NCBI RefSeq assembly: GCF_020215705.1
Contig: NZ_JAIWNB010000009.1
Span: 124,001-188,000 of the forward strand
Source: Nonomuraea aurantiaca
GTDB lineage: Bacteria; Actinomycetota; Actinomycetes; Streptosporangiales; Streptosporangiaceae
Length of the DNA: 64,000 nt
Reading direction: 5' to 3'
In this document: positions 16,869 to 24,431 of the stretch, in pieces
How the letters are laid out: each line of letters starts with the position of its first letter
How positions within the stretch are numbered: the first letter of the stretch is position 1
Notes under the pieces: model-generated
Told to the model about the DNA's origin: nothing
What the model saw: only the letters and a program-made list of their open reading frames with translations
Database searches by the model: none
Position numbers and translations under genes: made by a program

Positions 16869-17318
16869 ATGCCGGTCATGGCACACTCCAGGTTCGAGCG
16901 CTTCTTCCGCGCCGCCGCGGGACTCAACGTGGACAAGAACGACCTCAAGCGCTTCAACGACTTCGTCAACAGCAAGCTGTACGACATGCTCGTCGTCGCC
17001 GAAGCCGCGGCCAAGGAGAACAGGCGCGACATCATCCAGCCATGGGACCTGCCCATCACCAAGGGCCTGCAGGAGAACATGCACGACTTCCGCGACCTCG
17101 ACGAGGAGCTGAAGCTGACGCCGATTTTGGCGCAGCTCACCGAGCTGCCGCCGCTCGACCTGTCGCTCAGCGTGGACGCCGAGGCCCGACTGCCGGCCGT
17201 GGCGGGCGGGCTGTCCATGGCGCTCGCCCAGGCGTTCAAGATCGTCGAACCCGATCTCAAGAACCCCTCCAGCGAGCACTGGGAGCGCATGACCCGGCTG
17301 TTCGGCCTGCTCCTGTGA
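16869..17318 (+). CDS. DUF1931 histone-fold protein
   Basis: A 149-residue protein (MAHSRFERFFRAAAGLNVDK, then DLKRFNDFVNSKLYDMLVVA, RRDIIQPWDLPITKGLQ) that matches DUF1931/PF09123, a bacterial double histone-fold family known from the Aquifex Aq_328 structure. The role is unproven; nucleic-acid binding or a stress scaffold is possible. It follows the thioredoxin-reductase-like gene by 5 bases and probably shares its transcript. ATG 16869 has GAGAGGA upstream; MAHSRF at 16878 is a close alternative. Confidence 0.82.
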   Translation: MPVMAHSRFERFFRAAAGLNVDKNDLKRFNDFVNSKLYDMLVVAEAAAKENRRDIIQPWDLPITKGLQENMHDFRDLDEELKLTPILAQLTELPPLDLSLSVDAEARLPAVAGGLSMALAQAFKIVEPDLKNPSSEHWERMTRLFGLLL

Positions 17319-17346
17319 GCGTGACGCGGCGGGGCGAGCGACGGAT

Positions 17347-17362
17347 ACTCTCCTGAGAGAGT
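17347..17362 (+). terminator. Weak hairpin after the stress locus
   Basis: ACTCTC and GAGAGT pair around a CTGA loop 28 bases after the DUF1931 stop. No T-tract follows. It may end the thioredoxin operon. The remaining bases up to 17566 hold no gene I can support. Confidence 0.3.
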
Positions 17363-17566
17363 GCCCTGCTCCGGCAACGGCCCGCGAGCAAGGTCAGTGC
17401 GAGAGCCGGCAGGAGTAATCTTCGCAAAGCGTCCCGTCGTCGAAGGGCTTCTGACCGACGACTGTGATCGATTCGCTCCACCTGGCTTCTATCGGCAAAT
17501 CCGTACTCTGACCTGAGCGTTAGAGGCTAGAGCGCCGCACAGGACATGACCGTTGCAAGCTGGCGA

Positions 17567-18265
17567 TCAACCGTAGAGGTCGTCAAGGGTGATCAGGCGC
17601 ACGTCGCTCCCTGGTTCGGCGCCGAGTCCCCGGGTGAACCCGGCGCCCGAATAACACGTGAGCACCGTGTCGCGGGTGTCGTACCCCTTTGCCGTGAGGA
17701 GATCGCGCGCGCGCCGGAGCCGGGCCACATGCTCGGCTCCCATGGCCCTGTCCCACTTGACCTCGCCCAGCGAGAGAACCCGTCGCGGGCGTCCGTGATC
17801 CGCGGGCGCCAGAACAGCGACATCGACCTGGATCTGCGTGCGGTTGGCGGGATCGGGTACGACTCCGCTCCCCACCTCACCGGCCGCGGTATCGGCATGC
17901 AAGGCGTACTCGCGGCAGAGCACCTCGACGTGGGGGCCGACGACCTGCGACAGGAAGCGTGCCCTGCTGCCCCGCCACACCGTCGCCGCGTCCCCGCGCT
18001 CCAACCGCGCCCACTCCCTGACCATGATCGCCTGATAGAACGTGATGAGCGGTTCGGCCACCCGGTAGTAGCTGCGGTTCGGCCGGAAGAGATCGCGCTC
18101 TTTGACCAGGAGATGGCTGTCTTCCAGGACGCGAAGCGGGTGCGCGATCTCGTTGGACTTCCGCCCCACGTAGCCGGCGATGCCCCCTGACGTCGTGTTG
18201 CCGTCGGCGACGGCGGCAACGACTCGAAGGATACTTGACCGAACTAAAGTTGACTCAACCGTACT
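17567..18265 (-). pseudogene. C-terminal remnant of an AAA ATPase with DUF234
   Basis: The minus-strand frame reads VVAAVADGNTTSGGIAGYVG, RKSNEIAHPLRVLEDSHLLV and ends VLSLGEVKWDRAMG. This is the winged-helix and DUF234-like end of COG1672 ATP-binding proteins, which normally begin with a 250-residue ATPase carrying Walker A and B. That front is missing: an in-frame stop at 18266-18268 precedes it and no normal start exists. A 200-residue peptide from an internal GTG is possible but unlikely to function. It marks the left edge of the accessory island. Confidence 0.6.
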
Positions 18266-18320
18266 TCACAAAGCTATGGCGACAGGTGCGGCTCCCAGCG
18301 TCCTCCCAGCTGACTGGGGC

Positions 18321-18788
18321 TCAATCGACATAGGAATGCCTCTGCTCCAGGTAGTCGTTGAGCTGCCGCCACTGAGTCGGATGAATGTCCAGCGTGTGCA
18401 ACTCGCCCGGCTCGACCCACCGCACGTCGCTCGCCTCGTCGTTTGCCTCGGGCCGACCGCCGACCGGACGGGCGATCAGCATGACCTCGTACTCCTGACG
18501 GACCTCCCCGTCCGTGTAGGCCACGATGTGGCCGGGGTCGGAGTAGATCCCGAGAATGCCGACCGGCTCGACGCGAACGCCGGTCTCCTCCTCGGTCTCC
18601 CGCACGGCGCACTGCGAGGGCGTCTCGCCGATCTCCATCTTGCCCATCGGCAACGCCCACTGGCCGGTGTCCCGCCGGCGCTGCATGAGGATGCGGCCCG
18701 CGTCGTCCACGGTGACCGTCCCGCAGGCCGGCACCAGACTGTTCGCCTTCGGGGCGTTCGGGTCGTTCCAGTATTCGACTCGTCCCAT
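18321..18788 (-). CDS. Nudix hydrolase
   Basis: A 155-residue protein with a complete Nudix box starting at GKMEIGETPSQCAVRE and continuing TEEETGV, which binds Mg2+ and cleaves nucleoside diphosphate-X substrates. It has QWALPMGKM just before the box and begins MGRVEYWNDPNAPKAN. The substrate may be an oxidised nucleotide, NADH or similar; nothing here decides it. ATG 18788 has AAAGG 8 bases upstream. It lies after an HD-type nucleotidase on the same strand, hinting at a shared nucleotide-cleaning role. Confidence 0.88.
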   Translation of the reverse strand: MGRVEYWNDPNAPKANSLVPACGTVTVDDAGRILMQRRRDTGQWALPMGKMEIGETPSQCAVRETEEETGVRVEPVGILGIYSDPGHIVAYTDGEVRQEYEVMLIARPVGGRPEANDEASDVRWVEPGELHTLDIHPTQWRQLNDYLEQRHSYVD

Positions 18789-18935
18789 GTGGGGTGCCTT
18801 TCAGATCTCCGCGCCAGCCCACGGAACGGCTCCGGCCCAGACTCGCTCGAACGATGACAGCTAGTGGTCGGCTATCGTCCCCGGCGTCGAGGTGGCGGAA
18901 GACGAACTGCTCGGCTTCGATGAGCGTCAGGGGAC

Positions 18936-19511
18936 TTAATCTCCGTTGAGGACCTGCGTCATCCACTCCAGCGATCCCGTGCTGAGCACCTCGTCCGCGA
19001 TGCGCTTCGCAGACGCCGTCCGCAGCGCGGCGAGCGAGCTGTCGATCCACGGTTGGACGTTCTGGTGGCCCTGCTCGCGGTACTCGACGGCCTGGATCAA
19101 GCATTCGAGCTTGTCGGCGTCGCGGGCGCAGACGGCTTCCAGTGTGCTCTTCTCCTCGTACTCACCGACCGCGCCGCCCACCATCTCCGCGACCGGCTCC
19201 GGAATGCCACGCACCTGGTCGGCAGTGACCTCCTCGTTCGGCGCCGCCTTCAGATAACGCTTGCCGATGTAGGGAATGTCGGTGACGCGGGTCTCCTGGG
19301 TGTCGTGGAACAGGCTCAGGAACGCCGCACGCTCAGGATTGCCACCTTCCAAGGCCGTGATCACACTCGCGATGACCGCCGCCCGGAAGGAGTGATCGGC
19401 GATGCTCTCAGGATCCCGTACTCCCGCGACCAGCCAGCCCGTGCGCTTGTAGCGCTTGAGCAGTCCGATCTCATACAGCAGGCCCGCCAGCCTCGACAGT
19501 TCCTCCGCCAT
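18936..19511 (-). CDS. HD-domain phosphohydrolase, YfbR-like
   Basis: A 191-residue protein with the HD metal site: ESIADHSFRAAVIASVI (first His), LFHDTQETRVTDIPY (HD pair) and CARDADKLECLIQAVEY (last Asp). These match the HD_3 family that includes 5'-deoxynucleotidase YfbR. It probably dephosphorylates nucleotides. ATG 19511 has GAGGGGA upstream. A GntR-type inverted repeat lies 21 bases before it, next to a GntR remnant, so it was or is under GntR control. Confidence 0.85.
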   Translation of the reverse strand: MAEELSRLAGLLYEIGLLKRYKRTGWLVAGVRDPESIADHSFRAAVIASVITALEGGNPERAAFLSLFHDTQETRVTDIPYIGKRYLKAAPNEEVTADQVRGIPEPVAEMVGGAVGEYEEKSTLEAVCARDADKLECLIQAVEYREQGHQNVQPWIDSSLAALRTASAKRIADEVLSTGSLEWMTQVLNGD

Positions 19512-19531
19512 GGAAGTCCCCTCTCACCTAG

Positions 19532-19544
19532 CTGTCTATGACAG
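19532..19544. promoter_or_regulatory. Inverted repeat CTGTCTATGACAG
   Basis: Perfect 5-base arms CTGTC/GACAG around TAT, between the HD gene and the GntR remnant. The same half-site TGTCTAT and the following GGTCGGCTATGCC occur before the intact GntR gene near 21270-21315. This fits an autoregulatory GntR operator kept in both copies. Confidence 0.5.
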
Positions 19545-19551
19545 GTCGGCT

Positions 19552-19671
19552 ATGCCGTTCCACGTCGCCCGCGTGACCATTCGCAAGGTGACCGCCCAGC
19601 TCCGCGAAGACGGCCTCATCGCCACCACCCCGTGCATGGGCTTGGTAGCGCTTGGTTTTGCGCAGCAATAG
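19552..19671 (+). pseudogene. GntR winged-helix remnant, partial copy of the 21.3-kb gene
   Basis: Thirty-nine codons reading FHVARVTIRKVTAQLREDGL-IATTP, nearly identical to residues 47-70 of the intact GntR protein at 21333-21578 (one Ile to Ala change). The first half of the winged helix is missing and the end reads into unrelated codons (LVALGFAQQ). The promoter side also matches, so this is a duplicated gene with an internal deletion, not an independent protein. Confidence 0.7.
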
Positions 19672-19675
19672 CCGG

Positions 19676-20029
19676 TTATTCAGTGTCCTTAGGATGTCGA
19701 GGCGATGCGTAGATCACCCAGACAGTGCGGGTGGCGTCATCGATGGCGTAGCGCACACGCCCGCCGCTGGTGACCTCGAATTCCCACTGCTCCAAATTCT
19801 TGCCGTTGTGACGGTGAGTCGAAAGGTCGCCTCGCAGGCGATGCTGCCGGTCGCGACTGGAGCCTGAACGGGGATCAGCCCGCAGCACCTCGAAGCATCG
19901 GCGCGTGTTGGCCAAGGCGTGACGGCACAGCTCTTCCCAGCCCTCAACCGCAGCGCCGGTACCAAACCGGACATCCCACTCGCCATCCGGCGGTGGCACC
20001 GTAACCCGATCTCCGCGCTTCGGGCTCAT
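19676..20029 (-). CDS. RelE/ParE-like toxin
   Basis: A 117-residue basic protein: EWDVRFGTGAAVEGWEELCR, RHRLRGDLSTHRHNGK-like basic middle (RQHRLRGDLSTHRH), LEQWEFEVTSGGRVRYAIDD and VWVIYASPRHPKDTE. This is an actinobacterial RelE/ParE-fold toxin of a type II module, probably an mRNA interferase or gyrase poison. Its ATG overlaps the stop of the antitoxin gene (ATGA), so the order is antitoxin then toxin. The activity is inferred from fold and context. Confidence 0.75.
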   Translation of the reverse strand: MSPKRGDRVTVPPPDGEWDVRFGTGAAVEGWEELCRHALANTRRCFEVLRADPRSGSSRDRQHRLRGDLSTHRHNGKNLEQWEFEVTSGGRVRYAIDDATRTVWVIYASPRHPKDTE

Positions 20030-20496
20030 GCCGAAACCTGCACCGGCCCGAAGTCGCCACTCGTGGGCTTGCGAGCGTCGGCGTAGTGCGCGGGATCGGC
20101 CTTGATTCTGGCAGTGGCCCGCCAGCCCGCGATGACCTCCCGGGTGGTGACATCGACGTCCAGCTCGGCCGCGTCGGAGAGCGCTTCGACCAGTTCCAGA
20201 GTGAAGGCACGCAGTTCGTCCGAGGACAGGTGGCGAACCCACGGGAAGACCTCCGGCATGGCTATGACCAGCGCACGCGCGGTGGGATCATGCTTGATCA
20301 AGGCAAGGAACAGCCGGGACGCGGTGGCCAGCGTCTCTTCGCGTTCCTCTTCGCGATCCGCTGCGGTCAAGTAGAAATCCGGAGCATCCCGATGTGTGAC
20401 ACGCACGCGTCCCAGGCGTGCCGCGCGCTCGGCGACCGCTCGGGGATTTCTCGACAAGTCAGAAAACGTCACTGCGTCGGCATGGCTAGTGCTCAC
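20026..20496 (-). CDS. Phd/YefM-like antitoxin with extended C-terminus
   Basis: Predicted 156 residues from GTG 20496. The N-terminus AVTFSDLSRNPRAVAERAAR and VRVTHRDAPDFYLTAADR is a Phd/YefM DNA-binding fold. The C-terminal 90 residues (ASRLFLALIKHDPTARALVI, SSDELRAFTLELVEALSDAA) are helical and much longer than a usual antitoxin tail. A 16-bp palindrome sits just before the start, suggesting autorepression. No clear ribosome site; a TACGCT-like -10 nearby fits a leaderless message. Confidence 0.7.
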   Translation of the reverse strand: MSTSHADAVTFSDLSRNPRAVAERAARLGRVRVTHRDAPDFYLTAADREEEREETLATASRLFLALIKHDPTARALVIAMPEVFPWVRHLSSDELRAFTLELVEALSDAAELDVDVTTREVIAGWRATARIKADPAHYADARKPTSGDFGPVQVSA

Positions 20497-20510
20497 GCCA
20501 TGAGCGTATG

Positions 20511-20526
20511 TCAGAACACGTTCTGA
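20511..20526. promoter_or_regulatory. Palindromic operator TCAGAACACGTTCTGA
   Basis: Seven-base arms TCAGAAC/GTTCTGA around AC, 15 bases before the antitoxin start. It is placed over the expected -35 region of the leaderless toxin-antitoxin promoter, as expected for autorepression by the antitoxin. Confidence 0.7.
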
Positions 20527-20691
20527 TGCCAGCGATCCGACTGGTCCACACGCCAGAACGCCGGTAAAACGGCCGTCCACGTACCGAACAGGCCGCCTTC
20601 CGCTATCCGACGGAGCGATCAAACGGTGAGGGGCGCTTCTGACAGAGGTTGATGCCTATGGACACTCTCGAACTGGATCGCAATGAATCGC

Positions 20692-21027
20692 TCAGCGAGC
20701 GGAGCCGAGCAGCAGGCGCAGCCACCATGTTGCGGCTTCCGCGCGGCGCCAACTCCCTGCGTACGCGTGCTGCGGCGGCTCGGACTGCGTGAGTCTGTGG
20801 ATCTGGAAAGTGCCGCCAATGGTGACCAGCTCATAGACGACAGCTCTGCAGGCACAGGTGTGGTCCACCACACGGTACGGGCCGAGAGGCTGGTCATGCC
20901 AGGTCAGAGAGATGCAATGCGCAAGGACGTGCCCTGGGTGAACGGACATGCCTGGGCACTCCCAGTCGGCAGTGTTGTCAACGGAATCACCTGCCAGAGC
21001 GCAGGGCTCCCTGTCCGCGGACCTCAT
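20692..21027 (-). CDS. Conserved small protein, unknown function
   Basis: A 111-residue protein starting ATG 21027, which overlaps the stop of the gene before it (TGATG). It contains HPGHVLAHCISLTWHDQPLG, VVDHTCACRAVVYELVTIGG and a final WRRAEAATWWLRLLLGSAR. The Cys/His content (HC, TCAC) could bind a metal. I know no function. The pair with the 75-residue gene faces a GntR regulator, an arrangement seen near similar regulators in actinomycetes (recalled, not checked). Confidence 0.55.
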   Translation of the reverse strand: MRSADREPCALAGDSVDNTADWECPGMSVHPGHVLAHCISLTWHDQPLGPYRVVDHTCACRAVVYELVTIGGTFQIHRLTQSEPPQHAYAGSWRRAEAATWWLRLLLGSAR

Positions 21028-21254
21028 CAGCAGCGGCCCTGGCGTTGAGCTTGAGCGTCCAGGACACGGGCGAGGGAATCCAGGGTTGAGGCGTGCACTG
21101 TCATGCACAGACCAGCGTTCACCTCAGCGCTGGATATGGCGTAGGCCTTCCGCGTCGCGTACCAGTCGCCAGGGCCACATTCACCGCGAGCGCGCCAGAT
21201 CGACCAGCCGGGGAAGCTCTCTGCCAGCCGCTTCAAGTCGTCCACCTCATGCAC
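21027..21254 (-). CDS. Small conserved protein, unknown function
   Basis: Predicted 75 residues from GTG 21254: HEVDDLKRLAESFPGWSIWR, WYATRKAYAISSAEVNAG and a helical end LDSLARVLDAQAQRQGRC. The two short Trp-containing strands followed by a helix resemble small regulator-partner proteins, but I cannot name the family. It overlaps the next gene by TGATG and is divergent from the GntR gene 78 bases away, so it is the likely target of that regulator. Confidence 0.6.
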   Translation of the reverse strand: MHEVDDLKRLAESFPGWSIWRARGECGPGDWYATRKAYAISSAEVNAGLCMTVHASTLDSLARVLDAQAQRQGRC

Positions 21255-21332
21255 GCTACACAGCCTTTCTATACCTGTCTATAGCTATTAGCTTCTATGG
21301 CGGGTCGGCTATGCCTGCCTACAGTGACACCC

Positions 21333-21578
21333 GTGATCGACTACGACCCGACACGCCCCAAGTGGGTGCAGATCTACGAGGTCGTACGCGCACGCATCGA
21401 ATCGGGCGAGTACCCGCCCAACCACCTCATCTCAGAGGTTCAGATGGAGTCCGAGTTCCACGTCGCCCGCGTGACCATCCGCAAGGTGACCGCCCAACTC
21501 CGCGAAGACGGCCTCATCATCACCACCCCGGGCATGGGCTCCTTCGTGGCGTCCAAGAAGGCCCCTGGAAACGACTGA
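21333..21578 (+). CDS. Minimal GntR-family winged-helix regulator
   Basis: Predicted 81 residues from GTG 21333 (VIDYDPTRPKWVQIYEVVRA); an ATG 12 codons upstream is possible but adds unlike sequence. It is only the GntR DNA-binding domain (ESGEYPPNHLISEVQMESEF, VARVTIRKVTAQLREDGLI) with no ligand domain. Such mini-GntR proteins act as local repressors. Its DNA-binding half is copied at 19552-19671. The upstream TGTCTATAGCTATTAG region holds a half-site shared with that copy. Confidence 0.8.
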   Translation: MIDYDPTRPKWVQIYEVVRARIESGEYPPNHLISEVQMESEFHVARVTIRKVTAQLREDGLIITTPGMGSFVASKKAPGND

Positions 21579-21600
21579 GACCTCCGAACGGCGGCGTGGC

Positions 21601-21616
21601 CTGCCCGGTCGGGCAG
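21601..21616 (+). terminator. Hairpin after the GntR gene
   Basis: CTGCCC and GGGCAG pair around GGTC, 23 bases after the stop. No T-tract. Placed as expected for the end of the GntR message. Confidence 0.4.
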
Positions 21617-21943
21617 ACGGCAAGGCGTGGGTCTGCGGAGATAGCTGGATTCTGGCTCTTGGTCGCCCGGATTTCGGGATGTGCCGCCTGCGATGGTCCG
21701 CCAGGCTCCGCGCGCTCGCCGGCGGCGCTGTGAACAGTCGCCGCCCGAGTGCTCATGTATACCGGGCGAACGTTCGAGCCCCGGGAAGTCTTTTCGGCGG
21801 CAGAAGCCTCGCCCCGTGCTGAGATTCGCAGCCCAACCTCAAGTTCATTGACTCCACATGCTCAGATAAGCCCAAAAGAAGGGGAATATCAGTAGATAAA
21901 ATGATCTAGCACATGATGTCCGGAATCTGTACAGTTCTGGCCT
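21617..21943. other. Intergenic stretch with AT-rich promoter-like end
   Basis: No gene is supported here. The last 90 bases are unusually AT-rich for this window (around AAAAGAAGGGGAATATCAG and TAGATAAAATGAT) and include TTGACT at 21848, TAAAAT at 21897 and a CTGTACAG palindrome at 21927-21934, only 10 bases before the membrane propeller gene. This is probably its promoter and operator region. Confidence 0.4.
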
Positions 21944-22921
21944 GTGATCCGCCATTGGCACCGGCTGGCGCGCCACGCCCGCTGGGTGCGGTTTCGCATC
22001 GCAGCCTTGATCGTTCTCGTCCTCGCGACGATCCTTGTGGGTGACGTCAGAGGATGGTGGGTGAAGCCCTCATTGCCCACGGCGGTGCCGGTATTGTCCG
22101 GTGAGCGCCAAGAGTGCCGCAACCCTGAAGGCGCTCAGCCTGTGGGAACGGTCCTGTGTACGGGGTTGAAGCTGCAGCTCGGCTCTGACAGCGGCGTGGT
22201 GACCATCGCGCAGGCCGCGACCGAGATCTTCGGGATCGACGGCGACAAGGACAGAGTCGAGTTCGCGGTCAGCCGGGACGGTCACCGTGTGGTCTATCTC
22301 GATGCGCCGAGCTATCGCTTCGTTGCGATGGACCTACCCACGAGAAAGACCCGCGCGCTTACTCCTCCGCTGAGCGGCGAGGAACTGGGGAAATGGGCGA
22401 ATCTCGCCAGTTCGGCTGATGGCCGTTGGTTCACGGTCTCGTTGATAGGAAATGCCAAAACCATCTTGACCGACTTCGATACGGGTCAAGCGCGGGAGAT
22501 TCCGAACGTCTGCGTGGTTCATGGGGTCACTGCGAAGCTCCTGGTGGGAAATCAGTGGTGCCGTCACGGCGAAGGCGGCATACCAAACCAAGTGGTCGTC
22601 GTACGCGAGGATGGATCGGTCAAGCCGCTCGACGACCTGCAGAACGAGCATGTGGACATTGGCCTCTCACCCGATGGCGTCACCTTTTCCGCGGGCCGCA
22701 ACCTCTACGACGTCGAAACCGGCCAACGACTCGGACCTTTGCCCCTTCCGCAATCGTCGCGCGCCGTCGCGTGGCTGGACGACAGTCGGGTCCTTGCTGA
22801 GGACGGGGAGTCTTACCAGGTGGTGAGCATCGTCACCGGGACCCGGGACGAGGTGGACAATGAGCGTCCCCCCGGTCTGGAGTTCGCGAAAAGGCTCAGC
22901 TCGGGCAGGCTGCCGTGGTAG
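21944..22921 (+). CDS. Membrane-anchored beta-propeller protein
   Basis: A 325-residue protein from GTG: a basic N-terminus (RHWHRLARHARWVRFR), one membrane segment (about residues 18-34, IAALIVLVLATILVG), then an outside domain with repeated blade motifs: FAVSRDGHRVVYLD, SSADGRWFTVSL, LSPDGVTFSAGRNLYDVETG and VAWLDDSRVLAED. The WD40-like TolB-type propeller may bind a ligand or protein outside the cell. Its end overlaps the start of the sigma-like propeller gene by 7 bases, so the two are translated together. Confidence 0.7.
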   Translation: MIRHWHRLARHARWVRFRIAALIVLVLATILVGDVRGWWVKPSLPTAVPVLSGERQECRNPEGAQPVGTVLCTGLKLQLGSDSGVVTIAQAATEIFGIDGDKDRVEFAVSRDGHRVVYLDAPSYRFVAMDLPTRKTRALTPPLSGEELGKWANLASSADGRWFTVSLIGNAKTILTDFDTGQAREIPNVCVVHGVTAKLLVGNQWCRHGEGGIPNQVVVVREDGSVKPLDDLQNEHVDIGLSPDGVTFSAGRNLYDVETGQRLGPLPLPQSSRAVAWLDDSRVLAEDGESYQVVSIVTGTRDEVDNERPPGLEFAKRLSSGRLPW

Positions 22922-24231
22922 AGCCGGTCGACGGTTCCTGGATGGAACCGCTGTGGCGGACCGCCCTCGCACTCACTGGAGATCCGGACCGGGCCCAGCG
23001 CCTGACGGCCCAGGCGCTCGCGCGTCGCGGTGACTCCCGTGACGCGTACTTCAGTCTCTACCGGCGTTTCCTGTCCCCCCTCCACCGCTGGCGCCGACCT
23101 GTGGTGGCTGGGCGACGTTCACGGCGTGAGTGGGCCGCCGCGGTTGGCCTGCGTCACGACGGGTGGTCGGCCGAGAATGTGGCCGACCTGCTCGGATGGC
23201 GGGTCGCAAAGGTCGAGCGGCTCGCCGCAGATGCCTCGGCCTCGACGGTCGAGGAGTCGCGGCAAGGACTCGAAACGGGTCGGATTCGCGAGCTCGTGGA
23301 GGGCTACCGGAAAAGGCGCTTCGCCGCGGCCTGCGCCGGAGTCGGGGGTGCGGTCACAGCGCTGTTCATAGCCGCGTTTCTCCTGTCGCCGGAGGCGCCC
23401 CCGAGAACCGAGTACCCGCCGCCGTCCCAGCCGTACGTGAGACCCACCCTGGCCATAGACCTCCCCACGGGACCTGGCGTGGCTGTCCGGTACGCCTACC
23501 GCCTCGTCGATCGCTACAACGAGACTGGGTACCAGGATTCGTGGGCGGTCGTGACCGTGTCCGGGGAACGCAGGGTTCTGGCCGGCCTGCGTGGAGCCTT
23601 CCTGAAGGTCAGCCATGACGGTCTCAAGATCGCTCACTATGACAGCGAGAAGAGCGAGCTGACACTCATGGACGTGACGAGCGGGTGGACCAAGAGGCTG
23701 CCCCTCCAAGCGGAGCGGTTCGGCGGCCTGTCGCTGGACTTCTCCCTGGACGGCCGTTACGTCGCGTACCAGGCTGGCCAAGATCCCATCGTCGTGATGG
23801 ATCTCCGCCATCCCGAGAAGCTGGTCAGGTACCCGGACGAAATGATCATGAGCTGGACTTCGCGCGGTTTGATGACCATGGACGATGACCGGGAGAACGG
23901 CTGGCTGAGGCGACCGGACGGCTCCAAGAAACGGATCGACACCTACCTCGCCGACCCTATGTTGGTGTCGAGTGACGGCTCGATGTACGCCCACGCGTAC
24001 GACCGGCAGCCGAAGGTGGATGTGGGAAGTATCGATGGCCGCGGAAGGGATCGTACCTTCACCCTCAAGGATGACAACGTCCTCGGCGTGGAGCGGTGGG
24101 TCGGGTCATCGGCGGTGATTGTGAGCATGCATCACGGTGGTTATCGGCTGATCGACGTCAGGACGGGCGAGGTCCGGCCCATCGAGGTCGGAGAGGCCGA
24201 CTACCCGCAAGTGGCGTTCGGCAAGCTGTAG
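22915..24231 (+). CDS. Fusion of degenerate SigE-like domain, membrane segment and beta-propeller
   Basis: A 438-residue protein. Residues 8-110 follow the plan of a SigE-family sigma factor: a region-2-like MEPLWRTALALTGDPDRAQR, then AYFSLYRRFLSPLHRWRR, and a region-4-like EWAAAVGLRHDGWSAENVAD with WRVAKVERLAADAS. Residues 133-160 form a membrane segment (AACAGVGGAVTALFIAAFLL). The outside part is a propeller (LKVSHDGLKIAHYDSE, DFSLDGRYVAYQAG, LVSSDGSMYAHAYD). Elsewhere in this window (51.3 kb) the same parts are two genes. The GTG start overlaps the upstream gene. Confidence 0.7.
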   Translation: MVEPVDGSWMEPLWRTALALTGDPDRAQRLTAQALARRGDSRDAYFSLYRRFLSPLHRWRRPVVAGRRSRREWAAAVGLRHDGWSAENVADLLGWRVAKVERLAADASASTVEESRQGLETGRIRELVEGYRKRRFAAACAGVGGAVTALFIAAFLLSPEAPPRTEYPPPSQPYVRPTLAIDLPTGPGVAVRYAYRLVDRYNETGYQDSWAVVTVSGERRVLAGLRGAFLKVSHDGLKIAHYDSEKSELTLMDVTSGWTKRLPLQAERFGGLSLDFSLDGRYVAYQAGQDPIVVMDLRHPEKLVRYPDEMIMSWTSRGLMTMDDDRENGWLRRPDGSKKRIDTYLADPMLVSSDGSMYAHAYDRQPKVDVGSIDGRGRDRTFTLKDDNVLGVERWVGSSAVIVSMHHGGYRLIDVRTGEVRPIEVGEADYPQVAFGKL

Positions 24232-24402
24232 CCATCCGGCCGAGCGGGCTTGGGGCGCCGTGCGGCAGCGGTGAAGCCTTGGCGGTCTCAGTGTGAAGGC
24301 GAGTGATCCGCTTCTTAAGGTCCGGAGCTGTTGGGACGAACAACTCATTCGTGATGCTGACGCCCGGAGAGGCGCGAGTCTCAGCTCGTTAAGGGATCGC
24401 AG

Positions 24403-24423
24403 TTCTGTACAGAAAGATATACA
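24403..24423 (+). promoter_or_regulatory. Operator palindrome and -10 of the toxin-antitoxin operon
   Basis: A perfect 12-bp palindrome TTCTGTACAGAA (24403-24414) is followed by TATACA (24418-24423), a good -10 box ending 8 bases before the antitoxin ATG. A transcript from it would be leaderless, which agrees with the missing ribosome site. A second arm pair, TACA and TGTA, overlaps the -10. Confidence 0.65.
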
Positions 24424-24431
24424 GTTGATGT

